Shown here one piece after another: positions 15,742 to 23,524 of a stretch of 35,227 nt of DNA. A model generated the notes under the pieces. That model ran no database searches and was not told the DNA's origin. It was given only the letters and a program-made list of their open reading frames with translations. The position numbers were made by a program, and so were the translations under genes. How positions within the stretch are numbered: the stretch's first letter is position 1; each line of letters starts with the position of its first letter. The stretch is taken from NCBI GenBank assembly GCA_013140605.1, contig JABFSL010000108.1, positions 1-35,227 on the forward strand, in the 5' to 3' direction. The DNA is from Anaerolineales bacterium (GTDB taxonomy: Bacteria; Chloroflexota; Anaerolineae; Anaerolineales; Villigracilaceae).

Positions 15742-15784
15742 TAAAACGAGTAATGGATTTAAAATCCATTACTCGTTTTATTTT
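15742..15784 (+). terminator. Rho-independent terminator after the DUF433 locus
   Basis: An 18-bp near-continuous palindrome (left arm 15743-15760, right arm 15762-15779) centred on TTTAAA is followed by ATTTTAT. The symmetry and flanking A/T runs allow it to work in both directions. Confidence 0.8.
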
Positions 15785-15799
15785 ATCTGCTTTTTATAA

Positions 15800-15828
15800 T
15801 TGAAATCTACACCCTTTTGTCGTATAGT
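15800..15828 (+). promoter_or_regulatory. Sigma-70 type promoter for the S41 peptidase
   Basis: TTGAAA (15800-15805), 17-bp spacer, TATAGT (15823-15828), 26 bp upstream of the ATG. The ribosome site AGAGGT follows. Confidence 0.75.
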
Positions 15829-15854
15829 GTCACCTACTTGAGAGGTAACAGATC

Positions 15855-17249
15855 ATGAAACTTAAACGGTTGACTTATGTGCTCTTAATCGCTTCCATGC
15901 TGGCCTGCAATTTTGTGACCAGCAAATTGATTCCCCCAACGGCGACACCTGTGCCTTCCATAACGCCATCGCTAACGCCGTCCCTGACGGCAACGCGAGT
16001 GGTACTTACACCAGCATACATCCCATCCATTTGCCAGAACATCCCTGTTGCTACGATCGCACCCGCCACGGCGCTGGCCCTGCCGACGCCGGAGATCGAA
16101 GCCAACCCGGAGATATCACAGGAACTTCAGCAGAAGGTATTTGATCAGACCGTTGAAGTGATCGAAAGGGTCTATGTATATACCGACTTTAACGGACTTG
16201 ACTGGCCTGCGATGGTTTCAAAATATCAGGCAAAAATAGATGCGGGGCTGGGCACACAGGATTTTTACATCACGATGTCAGACATGATCATTGAGCTGGG
16301 AGATGAACACTCATCATTTCTATCGCCAGTCGATGTCGCGGCGAATGAAGCGGAATTATCGGGGAATAATGAATTCGTCGGCGTGGGCGTTTTCATCATC
16401 CCTCAAATGGATAAGGAACAGGTCGCCCTGATTTCTGTTTTTCCGAATTCACCCGCTGAATATGGCGGATTGAAAGCGCACGACTCCATCCTCGCTGTGG
16501 ATGGAAAACGCATTATTGAAAACGGAGAGGTGTATATCTTTTTGGCGCGTGGACCGGAATGCTCGGCAACCGTGCTGACGGTTAAGTCGCCCGGGCAGGA
16601 ACCGCGGGATGTGATCTTTGTCCGCGAGCGCATTCAGGGTCCCTCGTTGATCGATGCGCGTCTTGTCCCCACGACAGATGGCTCCCGCGTCGGTTATATT
16701 TTCATCCCCTCTTTTTTTGACCGCACCATCCCCCAGCAAATTGAAGATGCTTTAAATGAATTCGGTCCGCTAGACGGATTGATCCTCGATAACCGCATGA
16801 ACGGCGGAGGCAGCAGCGATGTGCTTGAGCCGATCCTTTCATATTTTACTGCGGGCACGCTGGGCGAATTTGTCAGCCGCGAAGAATCGCGTCCGCTTGT
16901 GATCAACCCTGATCCGATTCAAAACTCACAGGATGTCCCGCTGATCGTTCTTGTCGGCGAAGAGACCGCAAGCTTTGGCGAGATATTTTCAGGTGTGCTT
17001 CAAGATACCGGTCGCGCGAAAATTGTCGGCCAAACCACTCCGGGCAATGTGGAAACATTGCATGGATATGACTTTGAAGATGGCTCCCGCATGTGGATCG
17101 CAGAGGAAGTATTCGATCCTTCCATTTCACATGCAAAATGGGAGGATACCGGTATCGTCACCGACCTGGAAGCATATGCAGATTGGGATACGTTCACATT
17201 TGAAAACGATCCATCCGTAGCAGCGGCATTAACCTTGTTGGGACATTAA
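15855..17249 (+). CDS. S41 family peptidase, lipoprotein with PDZ domain
   Basis: 464 aa exported lipoprotein. The signal peptide ends in a lipobox with C18 (SMLAC). A Thr/Pro-rich linker is followed by an N-terminal helical bundle, a PDZ domain (about residues 172-250) and the S41 catalytic core. The nucleophile is S373 in GEETASFGEIFSG. The catalytic lysine of carboxy-terminal processing proteases lies 25 residues after the serine (TFGKG); here that position is N398 in TTPGNVET. It is therefore not a standard CtpA/Prc. It may use a different base, as tricorn-like S41 members do, or be inactive. Monocistronic, with its own promoter and terminator. Confidence 0.9.
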   Translation: MKLKRLTYVLLIASMLACNFVTSKLIPPTATPVPSITPSLTPSLTATRVVLTPAYIPSICQNIPVATIAPATALALPTPEIEANPEISQELQQKVFDQTVEVIERVYVYTDFNGLDWPAMVSKYQAKIDAGLGTQDFYITMSDMIIELGDEHSSFLSPVDVAANEAELSGNNEFVGVGVFIIPQMDKEQVALISVFPNSPAEYGGLKAHDSILAVDGKRIIENGEVYIFLARGPECSATVLTVKSPGQEPRDVIFVRERIQGPSLIDARLVPTTDGSRVGYIFIPSFFDRTIPQQIEDALNEFGPLDGLILDNRMNGGGSSDVLEPILSYFTAGTLGEFVSREESRPLVINPDPIQNSQDVPLIVLVGEETASFGEIFSGVLQDTGRAKIVGQTTPGNVETLHGYDFEDGSRMWIAEEVFDPSISHAKWEDTGIVTDLEAYADWDTFTFENDPSVAAALTLLGH

Positions 17250-17253
17250 GGTA

Positions 17254-17279
17254 GGGCGACCTTCATGGTCGCCCTTTTT
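17254..17279 (+). terminator. Rho-independent terminator of the S41 gene
   Basis: GGGCGACC (17254-17261), loop TTCAT, GGTCGCCC (17267-17274), then T5. It overlaps the last bases of the convergent HD-domain gene. Confidence 0.9.
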
Positions 17280-17844
17280 ATTGAATATTCCCCACCAGCC
17301 CCAATTCCGGCGCGATCTTTCGCATCGCGGTAATAACATTCCCTACATGCGTCCAGATCTCAACGCCGAGATCCTGCGCGGCATGTTCCATTTCAGAGCG
17401 GTCAGTGCCAGCCGCGAAGGCTTTATCCTTCCATTTCTTTTTGACTGATGACGCTTCAAGATCATACAAAGAACGTGAGGGGCGCACCAATGCCACGGCA
17501 GTGATCAACCCTGTCACCTCGTCACACGCGGATAATGCTTTGCGGCGGATGGTATCGCGCGGTACGTTGCAATGGTCCGCGTGGCTGAGAATATCCTGAA
17601 TGATCTCTTCGCTCACGCCGTGTTCGCGTAAAATGGCCGACCCCGCCTGCGGATGCTGTTCCAGCGTGGGGTGGATCTCCCAATCAAAATCATGCAGCAG
17701 ACCGATCAACCCCCATGTTTCCACATCCTCGCCATATATTTCTGCATAGAAACGCATGGCGGCTTCTACAGATAACATGTGACGTACAAGACCTTCATTT
17801 TTAACAAATTCACGCACAAGGCTAAGGGCTTCATCGCGGGTCAT
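17278..17844 (-). CDS. HD-domain phosphohydrolase-like protein
   Basis: 188 aa. HD superfamily metal-binding residues are visible: H22 in LVRHMLSVE, the H51-D52 doublet in GLLHDFDWE, H88/H91 in LSHADHCNV, and a later Asp in SACDEVTGLI. Short HDIG proteins of this type are metal-dependent phosphohydrolases, but the substrate is unknown. A GGAGA site precedes the start. It is convergent with the S41 gene, and a nested palindromic repeat lies upstream. Likely monocistronic. Confidence 0.85.
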   Translation of the reverse strand: MTRDEALSLVREFVKNEGLVRHMLSVEAAMRFYAEIYGEDVETWGLIGLLHDFDWEIHPTLEQHPQAGSAILREHGVSEEIIQDILSHADHCNVPRDTIRRKALSACDEVTGLITAVALVRPSRSLYDLEASSVKKKWKDKAFAAGTDRSEMEHAAQDLGVEIWTHVGNVITAMRKIAPELGLVGNIQ

Positions 17845-17869
17845 TGGTTTTCTCCATTTTTTAGTGAGT

Positions 17870-17960
17870 CATGTCGTTGCGAGGGCGTTCTTTGCCCGAA
17901 GCAATCCCTCATCGTTTAGGAGATTGCTTCGTCGGAAAAGCACCTCCTCGCAAAGACATG
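17870..17960. repeat. 91-bp nested palindromic repeat (MITE-like)
   Basis: Outer arms CATGTCGTTGCGAGG (17870-17884) and CCTCGCAAAGACATG (17946-17960) pair with one mismatch. Inner arms CGAAGCAATC (17897-17906) and GATTGCTTCG (17922-17931) pair perfectly. No coding potential. Similar 'TTGCGAGG...GAAGCAATC' repeats are, as I recall, common between genes in several bacterial phyla. Confidence 0.7.
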
Positions 17961-17975
17961 GAACGAGTAATATCG

Positions 17976-18626
17976 TTATTTAAATATCGGTTCAGGCTCG
18001 CCCAGCACAGGTACAGGCTTGATTACAATCACATCCCAAACTGCCTGGACGGTGGCGAACAACTCGCGTGTATTCCAATAGAAACGCGAGATCTTTCTAA
18101 AGTAATTATTGTTTGATTCCACACCGACAGATTCCACACCGAACCAGTTGCATAAAAATATGGCGCGCGGCAGGTGAAAACCCTGAGTTACAAGAATGGC
18201 CGAATCCACTTGAAAAATGAAGTTGGCGCGGTAGCAGGTATCGTATGTGCGGCGGCCTGCGTAATCCAGAACAATATCTTCATCGGGAATCCCAAAGGCC
18301 AGCGCGTATTGGCGCATCGCCTCAGGTTCATTGTGTTCAACAACGCTATTGTCACCGCTCATCAACAACTTGTTTACTTTGCCTTGTTGATAAAGCTGCA
18401 CGGCGGTCTCCACACGGTCACGCAAAACGGGGCCAGCCGAACCATCACGCAATAAACCAGCGCCGAAGACGATAGCCACATGTTCAGCCGGGACATCATT
18501 CACGGTGAACATTCGCGGAGAGGCGTATAACAACACGATCAACTTTGGAAGGAACACGCCTGAAAGAACAAACAGGCTGACGATCAGCGCAAGGCGCCAG
18601 ATAAATTTCAATATTTTTTTGAACAT
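17976..18626 (-). CDS. DUF218 (SanA/YdcF/ElyC-like) membrane-anchored protein
   Basis: 216 aa. One N-terminal membrane anchor (about residues 10-34) is followed by a DUF218 domain. Its pattern is 'VAIVFGAGLLRDG..GPVLRDRVETAVQLYQQGKV.KLLMSGDN' and later 'EPEAMRQYALAFGIP...I.LD..GRRTYDTCYRA'. Family members act in envelope or peptidoglycan-precursor homeostasis, but the reaction is not settled. The ATG lies 14 bp after the stop of the PhnD-like gene and lacks a clear ribosome site, so it is probably translated by coupling from that gene. Confidence 0.88.
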   Translation of the reverse strand: MFKKILKFIWRLALIVSLFVLSGVFLPKLIVLLYASPRMFTVNDVPAEHVAIVFGAGLLRDGSAGPVLRDRVETAVQLYQQGKVNKLLMSGDNSVVEHNEPEAMRQYALAFGIPDEDIVLDYAGRRTYDTCYRANFIFQVDSAILVTQGFHLPRAIFLCNWFGVESVGVESNNNYFRKISRFYWNTRELFATVQAVWDVIVIKPVPVLGEPEPIFK

Positions 18627-18640
18627 GAAAAATTACAACA

Positions 18641-19651
18641 TTACTCTGCGAGCAGGTCCTGCAAATTCAACCCCGAAGCCTTTGCGTACACCACAAAATC
18701 AGCATACGCGGAATCTTCAATGATTTGCAATTCATCCACCCCGTACACAGTTTGCATCGCGGCCTTCCCCTCAGGCGTCAGCATCAGGTCGATGAACGCG
18801 CGCTGGATCACGCGCCGCATTTCAAAAGGCAGTTTGTTGGAAATGGAAATATTCTCATACGGAATGATTTTCGGCGCGCGCCAGATGACGACCACCATAT
18901 CCATCACATCCGGATAATTCGCCTCAAGGGTGCGGGACTCGCGGGCATCTATGAATGTAGCACCGAAGTCGCAGATATTGGCGGCGTAGACTGCCCGAAC
19001 CACACTGGGCTGTCCTTCGATGAATGCCCCGCTTCTGGTCTGGACCTGGGCCTGATTCAGCAATCCGAGCGGCACCACATACGCTGACGGCGAAGCGTTA
19101 TCGCTCCAGCAGGGTTTTTTATCTTGAAATTGTTTTAGCGCCTCGGCGGCCTCGGCCGTATTTGCATTTCGCGCCTTGTCAAAATAAGGAATGAAATCGC
19201 TCTCGCGGTTGGCTATGAATTGCGCGCCATAGAAAATTTCACCGTTGCGCACGCTTGCCAGCACTGCTTCGACTGAATTGTTTTCGCGGGCAAGCACGTA
19301 GCCAAACGGTGAAAGGGATGCGATGTGCGTATTGCCTATGCTGATCGCATCCACCAGTGCGCCTTCAGAGGCTGGTGTGACTGCCACGATCCTAAAGCCT
19401 GTGCGTGATTCGATAAAAGCCGCGATCACCTGACCCGCCGCGATGACCGCATCGTCCGGGTGCGGGGAGGGTGCCAAAGCGAGGATCAATGGATTCGATT
19501 CAGTACCAGGCTCGGACGTGGGAAGAGGCGTCGGTGCCAGTGTCGGAGTCTGCGTGGGAGTCGGAATCGGTGTGGGCGTTCCGCTGGTCAATTGAACAGG
19601 GAATGAACATCCAAGAATTGCGAGAGAAAGTAGTAATAAGAGTTTTTTCAT
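18641..19651 (-). CDS. PhnD-like substrate-binding lipoprotein
   Basis: 336 aa. A signal peptide with lipobox cysteine C15 (AILGC) and a linker of Thr-Pro repeats precede a phosphate/phosphonate-type periplasmic binding domain. The domain shows 'LALAPSPHPDD....AGQVIAAFIESRTGFRI', 'LVDAISIGNTHIASLSPFGYVLA', 'GATFIDARES' and a C-terminal 'RAFIDLMLTPEGKAAM'. Such proteins normally deliver ligand to an ABC importer. No ATPase or permease gene is nearby, so it is an orphan. It could feed a transporter encoded elsewhere or act as a sensor. It is first in a two-gene unit with the DUF218 gene. Confidence 0.85.
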   Translation of the reverse strand: MKKLLLLLSLAILGCSFPVQLTSGTPTPIPTPTQTPTLAPTPLPTSEPGTESNPLILALAPSPHPDDAVIAAGQVIAAFIESRTGFRIVAVTPASEGALVDAISIGNTHIASLSPFGYVLARENNSVEAVLASVRNGEIFYGAQFIANRESDFIPYFDKARNANTAEAAEALKQFQDKKPCWSDNASPSAYVVPLGLLNQAQVQTRSGAFIEGQPSVVRAVYAANICDFGATFIDARESRTLEANYPDVMDMVVVIWRAPKIIPYENISISNKLPFEMRRVIQRAFIDLMLTPEGKAAMQTVYGVDELQIIEDSAYADFVVYAKASGLNLQDLLAE

Positions 19652-19685
19652 CTTTCAAGTTTGTAGGCGCACAATCATACTATGT

Positions 19686-19694
19686 TGCTATAAT
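19686..19694 (+). promoter_or_regulatory. Extended -10 promoter for the DUF4230 gene
   Basis: TGC-TATAAT (19686-19694), 25 bp upstream of the ATG. There is no well-spaced -35 hexamer, as is usual for extended -10 promoters. The region is only 68 bp and also serves the divergent PhnD-like gene. Confidence 0.55.
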
Positions 19695-19719
19695 TAGGCA
19701 AGTATAAGAAAGGAATTTT

Positions 19720-20400
19720 ATGAAAAATGGTCTGAACACATTTATGTCCATCCTGATCCTGGCCGTGCTGGCGTCAGGGGTGTATTTTATCGTACAAACT
19801 GTGCGCGAGAGTGCCAATGCTGCGGTGAATGCCGCGTCTGCTCCATTTCAGGGATTACAGGAAGCGAATTCTTCGATGCAAACGCAGGTTTCACAATTGC
19901 TGAACCCTACGCCCACAATCATACCCGACCCCGTCACTTACATCAACGAAATTCGCGCAATTGCGCGGCTCGAAACGATTCAATATAGTGTTGAAAAAGT
20001 GATCACCGCCGAGGTGGGGCAGGGCACGTTTGGTTTTGCGTTTGGAGATAAGTTGTTGTTCGTGGCGCACGGCGTTGTGATCGCGGGCATTGATATGGAG
20101 AAATTACAGCCCGGCGATATGCGTTTGGATAACGGCGTGCTGTATGTAAGGCTGCCCCCCACAGAGATTTTTATTGCCACGCTCGATAATGAAAAATCCT
20201 ATGTCTATGACCGCGAGACCGGGTTGTTGACCAAGGGTTTTACCAACCTTGAAACGCTCGCCCGCCAGACCGCGGAAGCTGAGATCCTCAAAGCCGCACT
20301 CGAAGATGGCATCCTTACGCAGGGACAAACGAACGCGGAAAATTATTTACTCAAGTTCTTTACCGCGCTGGGATATAAGATGGTGGTTTTCGAGCATTAA
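19720..20400 (+). CDS. DUF4230 domain membrane-anchored protein
   Basis: 226 aa. One N-terminal membrane segment (residues 7-26) and a low-complexity stalk lead into a DUF4230 domain from about residue 70. The domain starts with 'IRAIARLETIQYSVEKVI' and continues with 'GDKLLFVAHGVVIAGIDMEKL' and 'VYVRLPPTEIF...LDNEKSYVYDRETGLL'. The domain should lie outside the membrane. Its function is unknown. The short ribosome site AGGAA precedes the ATG, and a strong terminator follows. Confidence 0.87.
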   Translation: MKNGLNTFMSILILAVLASGVYFIVQTVRESANAAVNAASAPFQGLQEANSSMQTQVSQLLNPTPTIIPDPVTYINEIRAIARLETIQYSVEKVITAEVGQGTFGFAFGDKLLFVAHGVVIAGIDMEKLQPGDMRLDNGVLYVRLPPTEIFIATLDNEKSYVYDRETGLLTKGFTNLETLARQTAEAEILKAALEDGILTQGQTNAENYLLKFFTALGYKMVVFEH

Positions 20401-20415
20401 GATTAAATTGTTTAT

Positions 20416-20454
20416 AAAAACACGCGGACTGAAAATCAGTCCGCGTGTTTTTAT
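20416..20454 (+). terminator. Rho-independent terminator of the DUF4230 gene
   Basis: A 17-bp perfect stem (20416-20432 with 20436-20452) and AAA loop, ending in TTTTT-ATTT. It can also work on the minus strand for the convergent SH3 gene. Confidence 0.9.
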
Positions 20455-20466
20455 TTAATCTGAAGT

Positions 20467-20484
20467 TGAGCAGCTTGCTGCTCA
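20467..20484. repeat. Small palindrome between convergent genes
   Basis: TGAGCAGC, spacer TT, GCTGCTCA. It has the same layout as the palindrome at 8673-8690. Confidence 0.4.
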
Positions 20485-20493
20485 GGTTTTGAA

Positions 20494-21192
20494 TTACGGT
20501 GTACAACTCACCGGGAAATTCACCTGCTCTTCCAAAGCATTCGGCGTGAGGATGTGGAGTTTCACCCAATATTCATTGGGCCCGCCGACCGGGTAAAACT
20601 CATTGATCACCTGCGTGCCGGCTTCTTCAAAGATCATGGACCCAACATTGGATGCAACACCTGTGCTTGCCTCCCAATTCCATGTCAGCAAGGTCGGTCC
20701 ATTTGTGGTGACTTCAGCCTCGAAGAAAACAGTCTGCGGAAATTGTGAACAGTTGACCAAAATCCGATTCGGCTCGGCGCGCAAGCTGACATCTGTTACT
20801 GTCACGAAAGGAGGAAGTGTCACTGGAAGTTGATCCACCTGCCCTTCAAGCACTATCACGGACGCGGAGAGCCAGCAGAATCCGCCGGGGTTGCCGGGGT
20901 CGCGGACATACAGCCAGCTGGATGCGTCATTCCTGCCGATCACGCGCGCGGTTACTCCTCTGGGCAATTCGTTTACCGTGACATACCCAGTCCCCGGGCC
21001 GAACCTGCAATTGACCAGTTCATCTTTTACGCGCAGGCTCAATTGAACTGGAGTGGGGGATGGGGTGACAGTCGGTGTGGAGGTTGCGATTGTTGGGACC
21101 ATGGTTGGCGTTGACGTGGCGGTTGGCGCTGAAATGGAACATGCCGCCAAGAATACAGAAAGTGCACCAGTAAATAGAATATGGCGTTTCAT
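20494..21192 (-). CDS. SH3-domain lipoprotein
   Basis: 232 aa. The signal peptide ends at lipobox C18 (FLAAC) and is followed by a Thr/Pro linker (about 22-48). A bacterial SH3 domain (about 50-117) shows 'VNCRFGPGTGYVTVNELPRGVTARVIGR...WLYVRDPGNPGGFCWLS'. The C-terminal half (about 130-232) looks like an Ig-like beta domain with Cys pairs. Bacterial SH3 domains commonly bind cell-wall components. It is the third of three consecutive minus-strand lipoprotein genes. A terminator separates it from the chagasin-like gene. Confidence 0.82.
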   Translation of the reverse strand: MKRHILFTGALSVFLAACSISAPTATSTPTMVPTIATSTPTVTPSPTPVQLSLRVKDELVNCRFGPGTGYVTVNELPRGVTARVIGRNDASSWLYVRDPGNPGGFCWLSASVIVLEGQVDQLPVTLPPFVTVTDVSLRAEPNRILVNCSQFPQTVFFEAEVTTNGPTLLTWNWEASTGVASNVGSMIFEEAGTQVINEFYPVGGPNEYWVKLHILTPNALEEQVNFPVSCTP

Positions 21193-21206
21193 TATCTCCT
21201 CCTCGG

Positions 21207-21236
21207 AAATAAAAGGCGACCAACCTCGGTCGCCTT
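21207..21236 (-). terminator. Rho-independent terminator of the chagasin-like gene
   Basis: On the minus strand AAGGCGACC, loop, GGTCGCCTT (arms 21228-21236 and 21213-21221) is followed by TTATTT. It lies just after the stop at 21243. Confidence 0.85.
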
Positions 21237-21242
21237 ATTCAT

Positions 21243-21647
21243 CTACTTTACTGTAACAATGAAAGTCACCGTTTGTTGCGGTTCTACAGGGTCATTTGAG
21301 GGTGGATAGTACCCAAGAGTGATATGGGTCTCACCCGCCGCAATGGCTTTGAATACCCATACGTCCACGCCGCCGGAGCCGGGCATCACAGGCTCATCAG
21401 CCCGGTAATCATTAGTGATGAACTCGACAATATTTTCATCCACTTCCCCAACGATCTCCCAGTGATAACCGGTGCTCGGGTTTGAGTCGATGATAAGCTT
21501 GAACTCATTGCCCGCGGTCGCTTCCAGGTTTTTTGCAGGGTCAGAGATGTTCAATTGTGGAACAGCTGTCGGCGCTTTGGTTGCTCCTGCCAGGGAACAG
21601 GCAGAGATAAGGGCTGTTAGGAACAGTAATGTCAAAAGATTTTTCAT
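21243..21647 (-). CDS. Chagasin-like (I42) cysteine protease inhibitor, lipoprotein
   Basis: 134 aa from the ATG at 21647, chosen because GGAGG lies 6 bp upstream; the in-frame ATG at 21659 would overlap that site. Lipobox cysteine C17 (ISAC). The mature domain carries the I42 loop NPSTGYHW (56-63) and the second signature 'GSGGVDVWVFKAIAAGET' plus 'LGYYPPSNDPVEPQQTVTF'. These loops bind the active-site cleft of papain-type cysteine proteases. As a lipoprotein it would act on the cell surface, against secreted or foreign proteases. Confidence 0.85.
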   Translation of the reverse strand: MKNLLTLLFLTALISACSLAGATKAPTAVPQLNISDPAKNLEATAGNEFKLIIDSNPSTGYHWEIVGEVDENIVEFITNDYRADEPVMPGSGGVDVWVFKAIAAGETHITLGYYPPSNDPVEPQQTVTFIVTVK

Positions 21648-21799
21648 GTGTGCCTCCATGAAGATTATAAATCTTCTGTCTGCTGAAATCTAAACCAGTA
21701 TTGATCCAGTGGTGATAGATCAGTTATGAGACCCAGGCCATCACCTGTTTTTTGATAATCCATTGACCATCCTTTTTCCATCAGTCCACATCTGAAAGA

Positions 21800-23443
21800 T
21801 CATCGGGTGGAATCAATCAGCCAGACATTTTCCAATAACGTTGTCTTTGTTCCACTGGCCGGGTCAAAGCGGACAAGATCGAAGTTGTCACCATCTGTTC
21901 GATAGAACCAGCAGACAAGAGTCCCATCTTCGAGAAGGTCCGGGCAGGTATTGATCTCGGCGTTGACATCCTCCCAGTTTAGGGCGGTTGATGTTTTGAA
22001 GTCATACAAATAATAGAAGTTATGATAAACGTTATTTTTTGTACCCGGCTCAGAGGCGCTTGAGTCGGCCAGCATCCCGTTATCGAAAAACTTGATCGTG
22101 ACAAGCGGATCTTCCAGGTCAGGGTTGATCGGCATATCAAACAGCGGACGGTCTGCAACCGCATCGTAAATAAAGAACGAAGTCTTGTCAGTTGGTTTCA
22201 TTAGGATAAATTGACCGTTGGGTGAGACGTTGCTGGTAAAGTCACCCTCGATATAAAATCCCACAAGACGCGTCTGCCCATCGGGTGTCAGGCGAAAGAG
22301 CGGAATATCGAGCTGTGTCATCTCGGGATAGGTCTCCACGATGGCGGGTATATTTGAAAGTGCCGAATAAGACATCCCGGCAAATAATAAGCTTTGATCA
22401 GGCAGGACTTGGCGGACGTTAACGTAGGATGTGGAGCCTTCGATAGTCCACGGTAAATTGTAGGTCAGCGCGGCGTCGTTCCCAAAAGGCGTGATCACGT
22501 TAAGCTCACAGTTATCCACGCAATCCCAATCATAGACAAGACCTTTGCCATCCTTCAGAGGAGTGAACATCTGCGCCTCATCTGCGAAATCCATTTGATT
22601 TCCGTTGAGATCCAGAATGAGGTTTGCGCTGTCTGGATACCAGAGATCACCCTCGGGAGAAGCATGTACCCTGGTTGGCGGACCCTGATTCGTGTTGATC
22701 GTACGCGCGGCGCCAGTCACCAGATCCAATTCACGGATCTCGATCTTTTCTGCATCCGCGTTGCCGTTAAGATAACGCAGATAGCGGCCATCCTGCGAGG
22801 TGCGGAACCATGTCCGGTTCGCATCGTAAGGGTCGAGGCTAACCTCATTATCGATCAGGGCTGCTGTTAAGGATTTTAGATCCACCAGGAAAATTGGACC
22901 GGTATCCACCGCGCCCATGCTCATGCTTTGACTGGAATCCATTGTGGTATACGTGAAGACAGCGGAATCAGCATGGACAGCGACAACCGCGCGGCTGAAT
23001 TGTGAAAGTTCGGTGTCGAAATAAACAGGCTCGGAAGGAAGCTTGATCTTTTGCATTCCATCTGGCGTGAGCAGATAGACGCGCAGGGTATCGTCGTTAT
23101 CCAGAAAAAGTAATGCGCGTTCATCATCAAGAGATGTCGCCCTGGCGTGAAGATAATCTGCCTGACTTAGTTCGCCGATCTCTTTCCTGTCTCCGAGTTG
23201 ATTCACCGCGATCACTTTCAGCGTATCTGAATCGACTCCCCAATACCAATGCAGAGATGGCGGCACGGGCGTGGGTGTTATGGTCGGCTCGGGAGTAAAC
23301 GTGGAGGCTGATGTTGCCGTACTTTCCACAGGCTGTGACGTGGATGTCGACTCGACTTGTACAGTGGGCGTGGATACAGCGGGACTCGCACAGGCGAATA
23401 TAAATATAACCAATGTGGATAACAGGGAGATGATTCGTTTCAT
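21800..23443 (-). CDS. Large lipoprotein, probable beta-propeller
   Basis: 547 aa from the ATG at 23443, which has an AGAGGA site; an in-frame ATG at 23464 is less well placed. Lipobox cysteine C18 (FIFAC) is followed by a Ser/Thr-rich linker to about residue 60. The rest has repeated short beta-rich units with patterns such as 'RTSQDGRYLRYL', 'HASPEGDLWYPDS', 'FRLTPDGQTRLVGF' and 'NVSPNGQFILMKP'. This S-P-D/N-G signature is seen in TolB/WD40-type propellers. No enzyme motif is seen. Probably a surface binding protein. Confidence 0.7.
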   Translation of the reverse strand: MKRIISLLSTLVIFIFACASPAVSTPTVQVESTSTSQPVESTATSASTFTPEPTITPTPVPPSLHWYWGVDSDTLKVIAVNQLGDRKEIGELSQADYLHARATSLDDERALLFLDNDDTLRVYLLTPDGMQKIKLPSEPVYFDTELSQFSRAVVAVHADSAVFTYTTMDSSQSMSMGAVDTGPIFLVDLKSLTAALIDNEVSLDPYDANRTWFRTSQDGRYLRYLNGNADAEKIEIRELDLVTGAARTINTNQGPPTRVHASPEGDLWYPDSANLILDLNGNQMDFADEAQMFTPLKDGKGLVYDWDCVDNCELNVITPFGNDAALTYNLPWTIEGSTSYVNVRQVLPDQSLLFAGMSYSALSNIPAIVETYPEMTQLDIPLFRLTPDGQTRLVGFYIEGDFTSNVSPNGQFILMKPTDKTSFFIYDAVADRPLFDMPINPDLEDPLVTIKFFDNGMLADSSASEPGTKNNVYHNFYYLYDFKTSTALNWEDVNAEINTCPDLLEDGTLVCWFYRTDGDNFDLVRFDPASGTKTTLLENVWLIDSTR

Positions 23444-23465
23444 GGTTCCTCTTTTTGTGGACAAA

Positions 23466-23494
23466 ATAAAAAAGGGCGGGAAGCCCCGCCCCTG
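23466..23494 (-). terminator. Rho-independent terminator of the zinc-ribbon gene
   Basis: On the minus strand GGGCGGG, loop GCTT, CCCGCCC (arms 23485-23491 and 23474-23480) is followed by TTTTTTATTTT. It lies between the zinc-ribbon gene and the propeller lipoprotein gene. Confidence 0.9.
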
Positions 23495-23524
23495 CGCTTG
23501 CGAATATCGATTATCGCTTCATTA

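Noticed and set aside
9502-17960. Same 91-bp length of the elements at 9502 and 17870 as evidence of one family
   Set aside because: The terminal sequences are unrelated (AGTGCGTCGCACC versus CATGTCGTTGCGAGG), so the equal length is taken as coincidence.
21711-21760. Plus-strand terminator with GGTGAT/ATCACC arms and T-run
   Set aside because: The arms are only 6 bp and about 30 nt apart, and no plus-strand gene precedes them.
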